From an uncultured Veillonella sp. (GTDB taxonomy: Bacteria > Bacillota > Negativicutes > Veillonellales > Veillonellaceae): DNA of 8,557 bases. The notes under the pieces are model-generated. The model was not told where the DNA came from. It searched no databases and saw only the letters and a program-made list of their open reading frames with translations. The stretch spans positions 1 to 8,557 of the forward strand of contig URZS01000027.1 in assembly GCA_900552445.1 (NCBI GenBank), written 5' to 3'. The translations under genes were made by a program, and so were the position numbers. Shown here piece by piece: positions 1-5,857 of the stretch (its first letter is position 1; every line of letters begins with the position of its first letter).

Positions 1-13
1 AGGGGTATGTGTA

Positions 14-42
14 TTGAAAACAGAGTATTAATATAGTATATT
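14..42 (+). promoter_or_regulatory. Candidate sigma70 promoter of the riboswitch leader
   Basis: TTGAAA (14-19) and TATATT (37-42) are separated by 17 bases, close to the sigma70/SigA consensus. Transcription would begin near base 50, about 25 bases before the first hairpin of the cobalamin riboswitch. A perfect TATAAT lies at 43-48 but is badly spaced from any -35 (23 bases from TTGAAA), so it could be an alternative -10 of a different architecture. The position upstream of a riboswitch with no other promoter in between supports the call. Confidence 0.6.
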
Positions 43-71
43 TATAATCGATAAAAACGAATGAACTAGTG

Positions 72-229
72 AGTGTCGGTGTTCACCGAGCGTAAAAGAG
101 GAAAATGGGTGTAAATCTCATACTATGCAAATAGCTGTAATGAGGAGCAAGATTTCATTATAGGGTCACTGGGAAACTGGGAAGGCCGAAATGTTGCGAT
201 GAATCAGAGTCAGAAAGCCTGCTCTAAAT
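72..229 (+). promoter_or_regulatory. Cobalamin (B12) riboswitch aptamer
   Basis: This leader matches the conserved core of the cobalamin riboswitch in the right order. There is a 5' hairpin TCGGT/ACCGA (76-80/85-89), then a GGAAAATGGGTGTAAAT block (100-116) corresponding to the usual GGGAA..GGTGAAA. A stem CTCAT/ATGAG (117-121/140-144) encloses GCAA...CTGTAA. Next come CACTG (167-171), TGGGAAGG (178-185), GATGAATC, and finally a B12 box AGTCAGAAAGCCTGCT (208-223). Family knowledge: such RNAs bind adenosyl- or other cobalamins and repress genes for B12 synthesis, corrinoid uptake or cobalt uptake. Here it lies directly before a nickel/peptide-family ABC transporter and is followed by a terminator, so it should attenuate transcription when cobalamin is bound. 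The outermost P1 helix was not assigned with confidence, so the boundaries are approximate. Confidence 0.9.
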
Positions 230-259
230 GCATGGTATTCATATACTGTGCTTGATTTA

Positions 260-285
260 GGTTAGTCAGGCGACTAGCCTTTTTT
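260..285 (+). terminator. Riboswitch-controlled intrinsic terminator (expression platform)
   Basis: GGTTAGTC (260-267) pairs with GACTAGCC (272-279) across a four-base loop, with one G-U pair, and is followed by six T (280-285). It lies 37 bases after the B12 box and 120 bases before the first start codon, so it is a leader attenuator and not a gene-end terminator. A competing pairing joins GCCTG (217-221) with CAGGC (267-271) and CTAAAT (224-229) with ATTTAG (255-260). That pairing uses the 3' edge of the aptamer and disrupts the terminator stem, as expected for an OFF switch. Confidence 0.85.
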
Positions 286-393
286 GGTTTTTTCTGGCGA
301 CTATATTTTCCCTTATTTTCGGGTATTACTGCTGGGTTGAGCGGATGGTAACATTAGTTTTCGTTTGATTTGTTGTTAGTGTTTAGAGAGTTT

Positions 394-399
394 AGGAGG
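394..399 (+). promoter_or_regulatory. Ribosome binding site of the first permease gene
   Basis: A full AGGAGG lies five bases before the ATG at 405. It fixes the start of the first gene and shows that translation initiation is not obviously sequestered by the terminator hairpin 110 bases upstream. Bases 286-393, between terminator and this site, contain nothing else I can name. Confidence 0.8.
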
Positions 400-404
400 C
401 GCCT

Positions 405-1343
405 ATGGGCAAACGCTTTGTCAAACAGTTGGGACAATTTATTGTGACCTTGTTTGGCATTACATTTTTGACATTTTGTCTCACCTATTTAGCACCAGGC
501 GATCCAGTAACGATGCTACTAGAAACGGCAGATACTATCGTGTCTCAGGAGCTCATCGATGAGACTCGAGCTCAGCTTGGGTTAGATAAACCGTTTATAG
601 TGCAATATGCGAACTGGGTTGTGAATGCAGCACAAGGTGACTTGGGGATGAGTTATTCGGCTAAAAAGCCAGTAGTAGATCGAATGATGGAGGCTTTACC
701 GGGAACAGTAATGTTAGCTGGTACTGCTTTAGTATTCACTCTGCTTTATGCGTTGCCAGCAGGGATTATAAGCGCCTTAAATCGTAATAAGTGGATTGAC
801 TATTTGTTACGATCTGCTTCCTTCGTTGGTGTATCTATGCCATCGTTCTGGTTAGGTCTTGTACTTATTTATATCTTTGGTCTTAAACTAGGTCTCGTAC
901 CTATTGCTACATCTCGAGTGACGCCGATTGGTGTTATCTTGCCAGCTGTTACCTTAGCTGTCGTAGTTGGTTCTAAGTATATGCGTCAAGTACGACTCGT
1001 TATCCTTGAAGAAATGGAAAAGGATTACGTTATTGGTGCTCGTGCTCGTGGTGTGAGTGAGACAAAAATTTTATTCGGTCATATTCTGCCAAATGCAGTA
1101 TTGCCACTCATCACTATTCTTGGTGTTCTCATGGGTTGGTTATTAGGCGGTGTAGCGGTCGTAGAAATGGTATTCTCTTGGCCTGGTCTAGGCAACATGG
1201 CAGTATACGCTATTACCATGCGCGACTATCCATTGATCGAAGGCTTTGTATTGTGGGTTGCTTTAGCGTACATGTGCATCAATGCATTAATTGATGCATC
1301 ATATATCTTATTAGACCCTAGATTGAAACGGGAGAGAGCATAA
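405..1343 (+). CDS. ABC transporter permease, DppB/OppB/NikB family
   Basis: First inner-membrane channel subunit of a peptide/nickel-type uptake ABC transporter. The 312 residues match the family's usual length. An N-terminal membrane segment (about 9-31) is followed by the extracytoplasmic stretch with the family's APGDP motif (30-34), and then about five more segments (about 100-122, 136-158, 175-195, 232-256, 279-303). The cytoplasmic EAA loop that docks on the ATPase is clear at about 208-231 (YVIGARARGVSET...HILPNA). FSWPGLG (257-263), DYPL (274-277) and a C-terminal DPRLK (304-308) are further family hallmarks. The start is fixed by AGGAGG five bases upstream, and the stop overlaps the next gene in TAATG, indicating translational coupling. 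It is the first gene behind the cobalamin riboswitch. Family membership is certain. Whether the cargo is nickel, cobalt or peptide cannot be read from the permease. Confidence 0.93.
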   Translation: MGKRFVKQLGQFIVTLFGITFLTFCLTYLAPGDPVTMLLETADTIVSQELIDETRAQLGLDKPFIVQYANWVVNAAQGDLGMSYSAKKPVVDRMMEALPGTVMLAGTALVFTLLYALPAGIISALNRNKWIDYLLRSASFVGVSMPSFWLGLVLIYIFGLKLGLVPIATSRVTPIGVILPAVTLAVVVGSKYMRQVRLVILEEMEKDYVIGARARGVSETKILFGHILPNAVLPLITILGVLMGWLLGGVAVVEMVFSWPGLGNMAVYAITMRDYPLIEGFVLWVALAYMCINALIDASYILLDPRLKRERA

Positions 1344-2164
1344 TGGCAGAATTTATTCAAAAACATAAATTGTTCTCTTTCTATAGCAGCTTGATGATTC
1401 TCGTAGTTATCGTTGCTATCTTTGCGCCTTGGCTCGCACCTGGTGATGCTTTCACCTCAAATATGGGCCAAGCATTGCAAGCGCCAAGCAGTCAACATTG
1501 GTTTGGTACGGATAAATTGGGCCGTGATGTATTATCTCGCGTCATTTATGGTACTCAATTATCCTTGTTTATGGGTGTTACAATCGTAGTTATCATGGTG
1601 AGCATTGGTACAATCATCGGTGCTGCTGCAGGTTATTTCGGCGGCAAAGTTGAAATGGTGCTCATGCGTTTAGCAGACATCATGTTATCCTTCCCGGGTA
1701 TCGTTTTGGCCATTGCTATTGCTGGTATCCTTGGTGGTAGTATCGTGAATACGATTTTAGCCTTGTCCGTTGTAGGTTGGGCAAAATACGCTCGTATCGT
1801 ACGTTCCATGACTTTAAAAGTACGTGGTGAGGAGTATGTAACGGCAGCAGTCATGATGGGTGCTAATACATCAACAATTATTAGACGTCATATTATTCCT
1901 AATATTATGCCTCTTGTTATTACTACAGGTGCACTAGATATTGGGGCGATTATGATTGAGGTAGCAGGTCTATCCTTCCTAGGCTTTGGTGCTCAGCCGC
2001 CAACACCAGAATGGGGCCTTATGCTCAATGAAGGCCGCCAGTACTTGCAAACGAGCCCATGGCTCATGGCATTCCCTGGTATGTCTATTCTTATCGTAGT
2101 GGCTATCTTTAACCTTTGGTCCGATTCCTTGCGTGACGTAGTGGATCCGAAGAACCAAGGGTAA
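1343..2164 (+). CDS. ABC transporter permease, DppC/OppC/NikC family
   Basis: Second channel subunit, partner of the preceding permease in the heterodimeric membrane core. The 273 residues contain the OppC/DppC block HWFGTDKLGRDVLSRVIYG (52-70). About six hydrophobic segments follow (near 11-31, 75-98, 108-131, 134-150, 190-213, 240-259). The EAA coupling loop lies at about 164-188 (EEYVTAAVMMGAN...HIIPN), then LSFLGFGAQPPTPEWG (210-225) and a C-terminal DSLRDVVDP (261-269). Its ATG shares a base with the TAA of the upstream gene, and its purine-rich ribosome binding site (GGGAGAGAG, 1330-1338) lies inside that gene. Compared with many DppC proteins the N-terminal cytoplasmic tail is short, as in the nickel permease NikC. 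Substrate is unresolved. Confidence 0.93.
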   Translation: MAEFIQKHKLFSFYSSLMILVVIVAIFAPWLAPGDAFTSNMGQALQAPSSQHWFGTDKLGRDVLSRVIYGTQLSLFMGVTIVVIMVSIGTIIGAAAGYFGGKVEMVLMRLADIMLSFPGIVLAIAIAGILGGSIVNTILALSVVGWAKYARIVRSMTLKVRGEEYVTAAVMMGANTSTIIRRHIIPNIMPLVITTGALDIGAIMIEVAGLSFLGFGAQPPTPEWGLMLNEGRQYLQTSPWLMAFPGMSILIVVAIFNLWSDSLRDVVDPKNQG

Positions 2165-2185
2165 TCTATGAGATATATTCATTTT

Positions 2186-2214
2186 CTAGAACTGTCTTTT
2201 GTGAAAGTATCTAG
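2186..2214 (+). other. Imperfect hairpin in the permease-to-binding-protein gap
   Basis: CTAGA (2186-2190) can pair with TCTAG (2210-2214), and CTTT with AAAG inside it, with an internal loop between the two helices. There is no T-run, so it is not a terminator. Such hairpins between permease and binding-protein genes can stabilise or separate mRNA segments to allow unequal expression. That role is only a suggestion here. The rest of the 159-base gap holds the candidate promoter at 2262-2291 and the ribosome binding site of the next gene. Confidence 0.3.
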
Positions 2215-2261
2215 GTGATTAGATTGTAATGTATGTTTTTTCCATCACTGACTGTGTGGGA

Positions 2262-2291
2262 TTGTCATAGTCATGATGTGTAAATTATTAT
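2262..2291 (+). promoter_or_regulatory. Candidate internal promoter before the first binding-protein gene
   Basis: TTGTCA (2262-2267) and TATTAT (2286-2291) are separated by 18 bases. Each hexamer differs from the sigma70 consensus at one position. Predicted transcription would start near 2298, about 26 bases before the ATG at 2324 and after an upstream in-frame ATG at 2273. If active, it would transcribe the binding protein and both ATPases without passing through the cobalamin riboswitch. Confidence 0.4.
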
Positions 2292-2323
2292 GTTTTGTAT
2301 GTCATTGTACAAGGAGATTTTAC

Positions 2324-3892
2324 ATGAAAAAATCTTGGAAAAAAGCCCTCTTAGCAGGTCTTAGCATTGTAATGATGGGTTCCTTCATCGCAGGTTGTGG
2401 CTCCGATAATGGTGGTTCTGCAAATAAAGATGTATTGAAAGTAGGCGTAACTAACTTTGCCTCTACTTTAGAGCCTACGGAAAACTTCTTCGCTTGGGTT
2501 GTAATGCGCTATGGTGTAGGCGAAACATTATCTAAATTCGACGAGCAAATGAAACCTCAACCTTGGATTGCTTCTAAATGGGAAGTATCTCCAGACCATA
2601 AAACATGGACTTTTACTATCAACGATAAAGTAACATTCTCTAATGGTAAAAAAGTTGATGCAGCAGCTGTTAAAGCATCTATCGAACGAGCTTTTGAAAA
2701 ATCCAATCGTGCAAAAACGTTCTTTGAATATGATTCCATCGAAGCAAATGGTCAACAATTGGTAATTCATACGACGAAAGAATATCCTAATATGCCTGGT
2801 CTTTTGGCTGACCCATTATTCTTAATTGTTGATGTCCAATCTGAAAAAGATGGTCGTAACTTCGCTAAAGAAGGTCCTATCGGTACAGGTCCGTACGTAG
2901 TTAAATCTTTCACAAAAGAACGGGCTGAAATGGTAGCGAATGATAAATACTGGGATGGTAAAGTACCATTCAAAACTGTAGAAATTCCTTCTATCGATGA
3001 CCCTAATACTCGTGCATTGAGCTTGCAATCTGGCGATATCGACATGGCTGTAAACATTGGCCCAGGCGAAATTGGCTTGTTCCAAGGCAATAATAAATTT
3101 AAAGTAGATGAAATTGCATCTCTTCGTGTTGTATTAGCACGTATCAACCAAAAAGGCGTTCTTGGTGACGACAAGGTTCGCGCTGCTGTCATTTCTGCAA
3201 CAGATCGTAAGAGCTATGCAGATGTATTGTTAAAAGGTACATTTATTCCTGGGTCTGCTCCAATTCCGCCATCCATGGACTATGGATTCAAAGAATTGAA
3301 AGATCCTAATGCATATAATCCTGAACGCTCTAAACAATTGTTAGCGGAAGACGGTTGGAAAGATACTGATGGCGATGGCATCCTTGATAAAGATGGTAAA
3401 CCATTAACATTCAACTTCGTAGTATATAATTCTCGTGCTGAATTGCCGCTTTATGCAGAAGCTGTCCAAGCTGACCTCAAAAAAGTTGGTATCGATATGA
3501 AAATTAAAACAGTTGACTACAACTTGATCGATAAAATGGGTCAAGATGGCGACTATGATATGCTTATTTCCAACATCGTAACTGCTAATACAGGTGATCC
3601 AATCTGGTTCTTAGCTAATTACTGGCATACTAATATCGATGGTTCCAACCCTCAAAACGGTTCTGGTTACTCCAACCCACAAGTTGACCAATTGTTAGAT
3701 GCTGCTGAAACTGAGTTCGATCCTGCAAAACGTCGTGAATATGCAATTCAAATTCAACAATTATTGATGAATGATGGTGCTGCGTTGTTCTTAGGTTATC
3801 CTAAAACTAACATTGTTACTGGTTCTTACTTGAAAGGTGCTGTTATGTACCCAAGTGATTACTACTGGATTACTAATAAAATTACAAAATAG
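2324..3892 (+). CDS. Substrate-binding lipoprotein, SBP_bac_5 (NikA/DppA/OppA-like), first copy
   Basis: Extracytoplasmic solute receptor that delivers cargo to the adjacent permeases. The start at 2324 is chosen because AAGGAG (2311-2316) lies seven bases upstream and the product begins with a clean lipoprotein signal: MKKSWKK, a hydrophobic stretch and an IAGC lipobox with Cys25. An in-frame ATG 17 codons earlier would give a cysteine-rich, non-signal-like start without a ribosome site. The mature protein shows the class 5 solute-binding pattern: TLEP near the N-terminus, GVGETL, the WTFTINDKVTFSNGK strand, GPIGTGPY, NDKYWDG and DPNTRALSLQSGDIDM. An acidic DTDGDGILDKDG loop lies at 347-358. 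There are 522 residues, typical for the family. Histidines are only at 92, 149 and 435, the last in a YWHT motif. It is strongly similar along its whole length to the protein at 5858-7411. Cobalt or nickel chelate is favoured because of the riboswitch, but peptides remain possible. Confidence 0.9.
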   Translation: MKKSWKKALLAGLSIVMMGSFIAGCGSDNGGSANKDVLKVGVTNFASTLEPTENFFAWVVMRYGVGETLSKFDEQMKPQPWIASKWEVSPDHKTWTFTINDKVTFSNGKKVDAAAVKASIERAFEKSNRAKTFFEYDSIEANGQQLVIHTTKEYPNMPGLLADPLFLIVDVQSEKDGRNFAKEGPIGTGPYVVKSFTKERAEMVANDKYWDGKVPFKTVEIPSIDDPNTRALSLQSGDIDMAVNIGPGEIGLFQGNNKFKVDEIASLRVVLARINQKGVLGDDKVRAAVISATDRKSYADVLLKGTFIPGSAPIPPSMDYGFKELKDPNAYNPERSKQLLAEDGWKDTDGDGILDKDGKPLTFNFVVYNSRAELPLYAEAVQADLKKVGIDMKIKTVDYNLIDKMGQDGDYDMLISNIVTANTGDPIWFLANYWHTNIDGSNPQNGSGYSNPQVDQLLDAAETEFDPAKRREYAIQIQQLLMNDGAALFLGYPKTNIVTGSYLKGAVMYPSDYYWITNKITK

Positions 3893-3904
3893 TAAGGAGC
3901 TATA

Positions 3905-4702
3905 ATGGCAGAAAACATACTAACTGTAGAAAACCTTAACATCGCGTACCAAGGTGTGCCTGCTGTTATGGATGTGAATTTTACCTTGGAACGCGGCAAG
4001 GTATTAACCATCGTAGGTGAGTCTGGATCCGGTAAAACTACCGTGATCCGGGCCCTCATGGGTTTATTACCTGTAGGTGGTGAAGTTACAGAAGGTTCTA
4101 TGATCTTTAATGGTCATGACCTTCGTAATCTGTCTAAATCCGAATGGAGATCTTTGCGTGGCAAAGACATGGCCATGATTTTCCAAGATAGTGGTAGTGC
4201 ACTAGATCCAATTGTTCGCATTGGTAAACAATTTAGAGAACTATTTAAGTCTCATATTGAAATCGATAATGACGAATGTGATCGCCGTGCCATTGCTTTA
4301 CTAGAAGCTGTATCATTGCCTAATGGTGCTGATATATTGCGCCGTTATCCTCATGAGTTATCCGGTGGTCAGCGACAACGTGTAGGCATTGCTATGGCAT
4401 TAGCCTTAGACCCAGCCTTGCTCATCGGTGACGAACCGACGTCGGCACTAGATGTAACGACACAGTCTCAAGTAGTTATGAAAATGCTAGAACTTGCAAA
4501 AGAACATAATTCTGCAATCGTTATGGTAACTCATAACCTTGGTGTAGCAGCCTATATATCTGACTATATTATCGTTATGAAAAAAGGCCGTGTTGTAGAT
4601 GCAGGTACGCCACAAGACATTTTGGAACATCCATCTAATGAATATACGAAGCAATTAAAAGATGCAGTGCCAACATTGGGAGGAGGTCGTTACATTGACT
4701 AA
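3905..4702 (+). CDS. ABC transporter ATPase, DppD/OppD/NikD family
   Basis: First of two cytoplasmic ATPases that power the transporter. Its 265 residues include every catalytic motif: Walker A GESGSGKT (38-45), Q-loop Gln94 in IFQD, signature LSGGQRQR (152-159), Walker B LLIGDEP with Asp176 and Glu177, the D-loop SALD (180-183) and switch His210. After the nucleotide domain comes a shortened form of the C-terminal oligopeptide/dipeptide extension, ending LEHPSNEYTKQL...AVPTLGG, where the usual HPYT is altered to SNEYT. The Q-loop continuation is SGSALDP in place of the more common PMTALNP. The length is close to nickel-type NikD and shorter than OppD, which often exceeds 320 residues. AAGGAG (3894-3899) lies five bases before the ATG and 13 bases separate it from the binding-protein stop. 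Its end overlaps the next ATPase gene. Confidence 0.92.
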   Translation: MAENILTVENLNIAYQGVPAVMDVNFTLERGKVLTIVGESGSGKTTVIRALMGLLPVGGEVTEGSMIFNGHDLRNLSKSEWRSLRGKDMAMIFQDSGSALDPIVRIGKQFRELFKSHIEIDNDECDRRAIALLEAVSLPNGADILRRYPHELSGGQRQRVGIAMALALDPALLIGDEPTSALDVTTQSQVVMKMLELAKEHNSAIVMVTHNLGVAAYISDYIIVMKKGRVVDAGTPQDILEHPSNEYTKQLKDAVPTLGGGRYID

Positions 4703-5510
4703 TTACGCTGTAGAATTAAAAAATGTATGTAAACGATTCCCACTTCCTACTGGTGGTGAGCTCGAAGCGTGTAAGAATATTAATATAACCTTAGAAAAAG
4801 GCCAGTCCCTTGGGATTGTAGGGGAATCTGGTTCTGGTAAAACGACTTTGGTTCGTATGATCATGAAGATGCTGCCCATTACGGAAGGCGAGATTTATGT
4901 AGATGGTGTAGAGATTCAGAATATGAACTCTGAGCAAACAAAAGAATACCGCAAGAAAATTCAAATGGTATTCCAAGATCCATCTGCAGCCTTCAATCCG
5001 CGTATGAAGGTAAAGGACATCATTCTTGAGCCACTATACAATTTTGGCCTTCTAGAAAAAGGAAAAGAAGAACAGATTGCTGGTGATTATCTTGAAATGG
5101 TAGATTTACCTCGCGAGTTTATGCATCGCTATCCTCATGAAATGTCTGGTGGTCAACGCCAGCGTGTTGCCATTGCTCGTGCTATCGTGTTAGAGCCTGA
5201 AATTCTCGTATTAGATGAGGCTACTAGTGCTTTAGACGTATCTGTACAAGACTCCATTGCCTATTTATTGGCGCGTTTACAAAAAAAGAAAAATTTAACA
5301 TACCTATTTATCGCTCATGATATTGCCTTTATTCGTACCATGTGCCACAAGGTGGTCGTCATGTACAAAGGCGCTATCGTTGAAGAACTAGATGCATTCC
5401 ACTTAGCTGATGCAAAGCATCCTTATACAAAGGTTCTATTGAGCTCTATCTTTGAAATTGGCCAAGATCATAAGCCACTTACACTGGAAGAGGCGGCATT
5501 AGAAGCATAG
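4695..5510 (+). CDS. ABC transporter ATPase, DppF/OppF/NikE family (TTG start)
   Basis: Second ATPase, expected to form a heterodimer with the preceding one. I place the start at TTG 4695: GGGAGGAGG (4678-4686) sits eight bases upstream, and the product then begins MTNYAVELKNVCKRF, as family members do. The alternative in-frame ATG at 4662 lies upstream of that ribosome site and adds an unlikely MQCQHWEEVVT. In the 271-residue form, Walker A GESGSGKT is at 43-50, Q-loop Gln94 in VFQDPSAAFNP, signature MSGGQRQR at 150-157, Walker B Asp174/Glu175, switch His208, and the oligopeptide-transporter HPYT motif at 242-245. The gene overlaps the stop of its neighbour by eight bases, implying translational coupling and equal production of both ATPases. 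It is the last gene of the operon, followed by a strong terminator. Confidence 0.9.
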   Translation: MTNYAVELKNVCKRFPLPTGGELEACKNINITLEKGQSLGIVGESGSGKTTLVRMIMKMLPITEGEIYVDGVEIQNMNSEQTKEYRKKIQMVFQDPSAAFNPRMKVKDIILEPLYNFGLLEKGKEEQIAGDYLEMVDLPREFMHRYPHEMSGGQRQRVAIARAIVLEPEILVLDEATSALDVSVQDSIAYLLARLQKKKNLTYLFIAHDIAFIRTMCHKVVVMYKGAIVEELDAFHLADAKHPYTKVLLSSIFEIGQDHKPLTLEEAALEA

Positions 5511-5545
5511 TATAAGAAATACATTCAAGCATATAGGTACATTAC

Positions 5546-5582
5546 AATAGCAGTTAGCTTGCAAGCTAACTGCTATTTTTTT
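5546..5582 (+). terminator. Intrinsic terminator closing the transporter operon
   Basis: A perfect 32-base palindrome (5546-5577, arms of up to 16 bases with a small loop around TTGCAA) runs into seven T (5576-5582). It begins 36 bases after the last ATPase stop codon. It is strong on the plus strand. On the minus strand only two T follow the hairpin, so it is not convincingly bidirectional. It implies that the second binding-protein gene downstream needs its own promoter. Confidence 0.92.
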
Positions 5583-5643
5583 GTATGAAAGGTAGATATG
5601 GATGTTTCAAAATAGGTATATCGAGATATTTCGTAAATATTTA

Positions 5644-5672
5644 TTGTGTTAACACCGAATATATAGTATAGT
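5644..5672 (+). promoter_or_regulatory. Candidate promoter 1 of the second binding-protein gene
   Basis: TTGTGT (5644-5649) and TATAGT (5667-5672) are 17 bases apart, a fair sigma70-type match. Transcription would start near 5679, giving a leader of about 180 bases before the ATG at 5858. It lies after the operon terminator, as required for independent expression. Confidence 0.4.
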
Positions 5673-5699
5673 TGACTATATGAAATATACCCCTATAGG
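5672..5699 (+). promoter_or_regulatory. Candidate promoter 2 of the second binding-protein gene
   Basis: TTGACT (5672-5677) and TATAGG (5694-5699) are 16 bases apart. The -35 is only one base from consensus, but the -10 is weaker. Its -10 lies inside the inverted repeat at 5686-5703, an arrangement that would allow repression by a protein bound there. Either this or the promoter at 5644-5672, or both, may be active. Confidence 0.4.
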
Positions 5700-5703
5700 T
5701 ATA
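5686..5703. promoter_or_regulatory. Inverted-repeat operator candidate, CsoR/RcnR-like in style
   Basis: TATACC (5686-5691) and GGTATA (5698-5703) are exact inverted arms around CCTATA, with a C/G-rich ATACC..GGTAT character. Copper, nickel, cobalt and sulfur sensors of the CsoR/RcnR/FrmR family commonly bind sites of the ATACCC...GGGTAT kind. The resemblance is from memory and was not tested. It overlaps the -10 of one candidate promoter and lies just downstream of the other, a position suited to repression. The half-site ATACCCCT recurs in inverted orientation as AGGGGTAT at bases 1-8. Confidence 0.35.
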
Positions 5704-5857
5704 ACAAAAGATGCTCATATGAAGTGATGTACATAGATTCTCTCTATATTAACTGTTGTAAAAGTGGATTAGGTTTACTAGGTTATGTTAACGCAAAACG
5801 TAGTGAGTGTCTGAGCATAGATAATAGTTAAGGACTGTAGAAAGGTTAGGTGTGTAA
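5704..5857 (+). other. Long leader of the second binding-protein gene, no recognised RNA motif
   Basis: About 150 bases separate the candidate promoters from the start codon. I looked for the cobalamin riboswitch core seen at the start of the window (GGGAAGG, B12 box) and did not find it. A seven-base complement, ATGCTCA (5711-5717) and TGAGCAT (5812-5818), could close a long-range stem around most of the leader. No T-run terminator is visible. The ribosome site is weak: AGGTG (5848-5852) five bases before the ATG, or GAAAGG farther upstream. Confidence 0.3.

Noticed and set aside
2273..2323. Seventeen-codon N-terminal extension of the first receptor from ATG 2273
   Set aside because: It places a cysteine-rich stretch before the lipoprotein signal and has no ribosome site, whereas ATG 2324 has AAGGAG and begins a standard MKK signal peptide.
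2767..3192. 141-codon open frame on the minus strand inside the first receptor gene
   Set aside because: It is antisense to a gene with clear family homology, its protein has no recognisable features, and no ribosome site or promoter supports it. Shorter antisense frames at 1633-1854, 1979-2182, 2528-2770, 2822-3085, 3862-4059, 4791-4976 and 6551-6823 are rejected for the same reason.
4662..4694. ATG 4662 as the start of the second ATPase
   Set aside because: The strong GGGAGGAGG lies downstream of it, inside the would-be coding region, and points to TTG 4695. The extra residues have no counterpart in the family.
5585..5671. 28-codon open frame (MKGRYGCF...) just after the operon terminator
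   Set aside because: It starts three bases after the terminator T-run with no ribosome binding site and overlaps the candidate promoter of the next gene.
5704..5857. A second cobalamin riboswitch before the second receptor
   Set aside because: Neither the B12 box, GGGAAGG nor the GGTGAAA-like block is present, so control by cobalamin is not supported.
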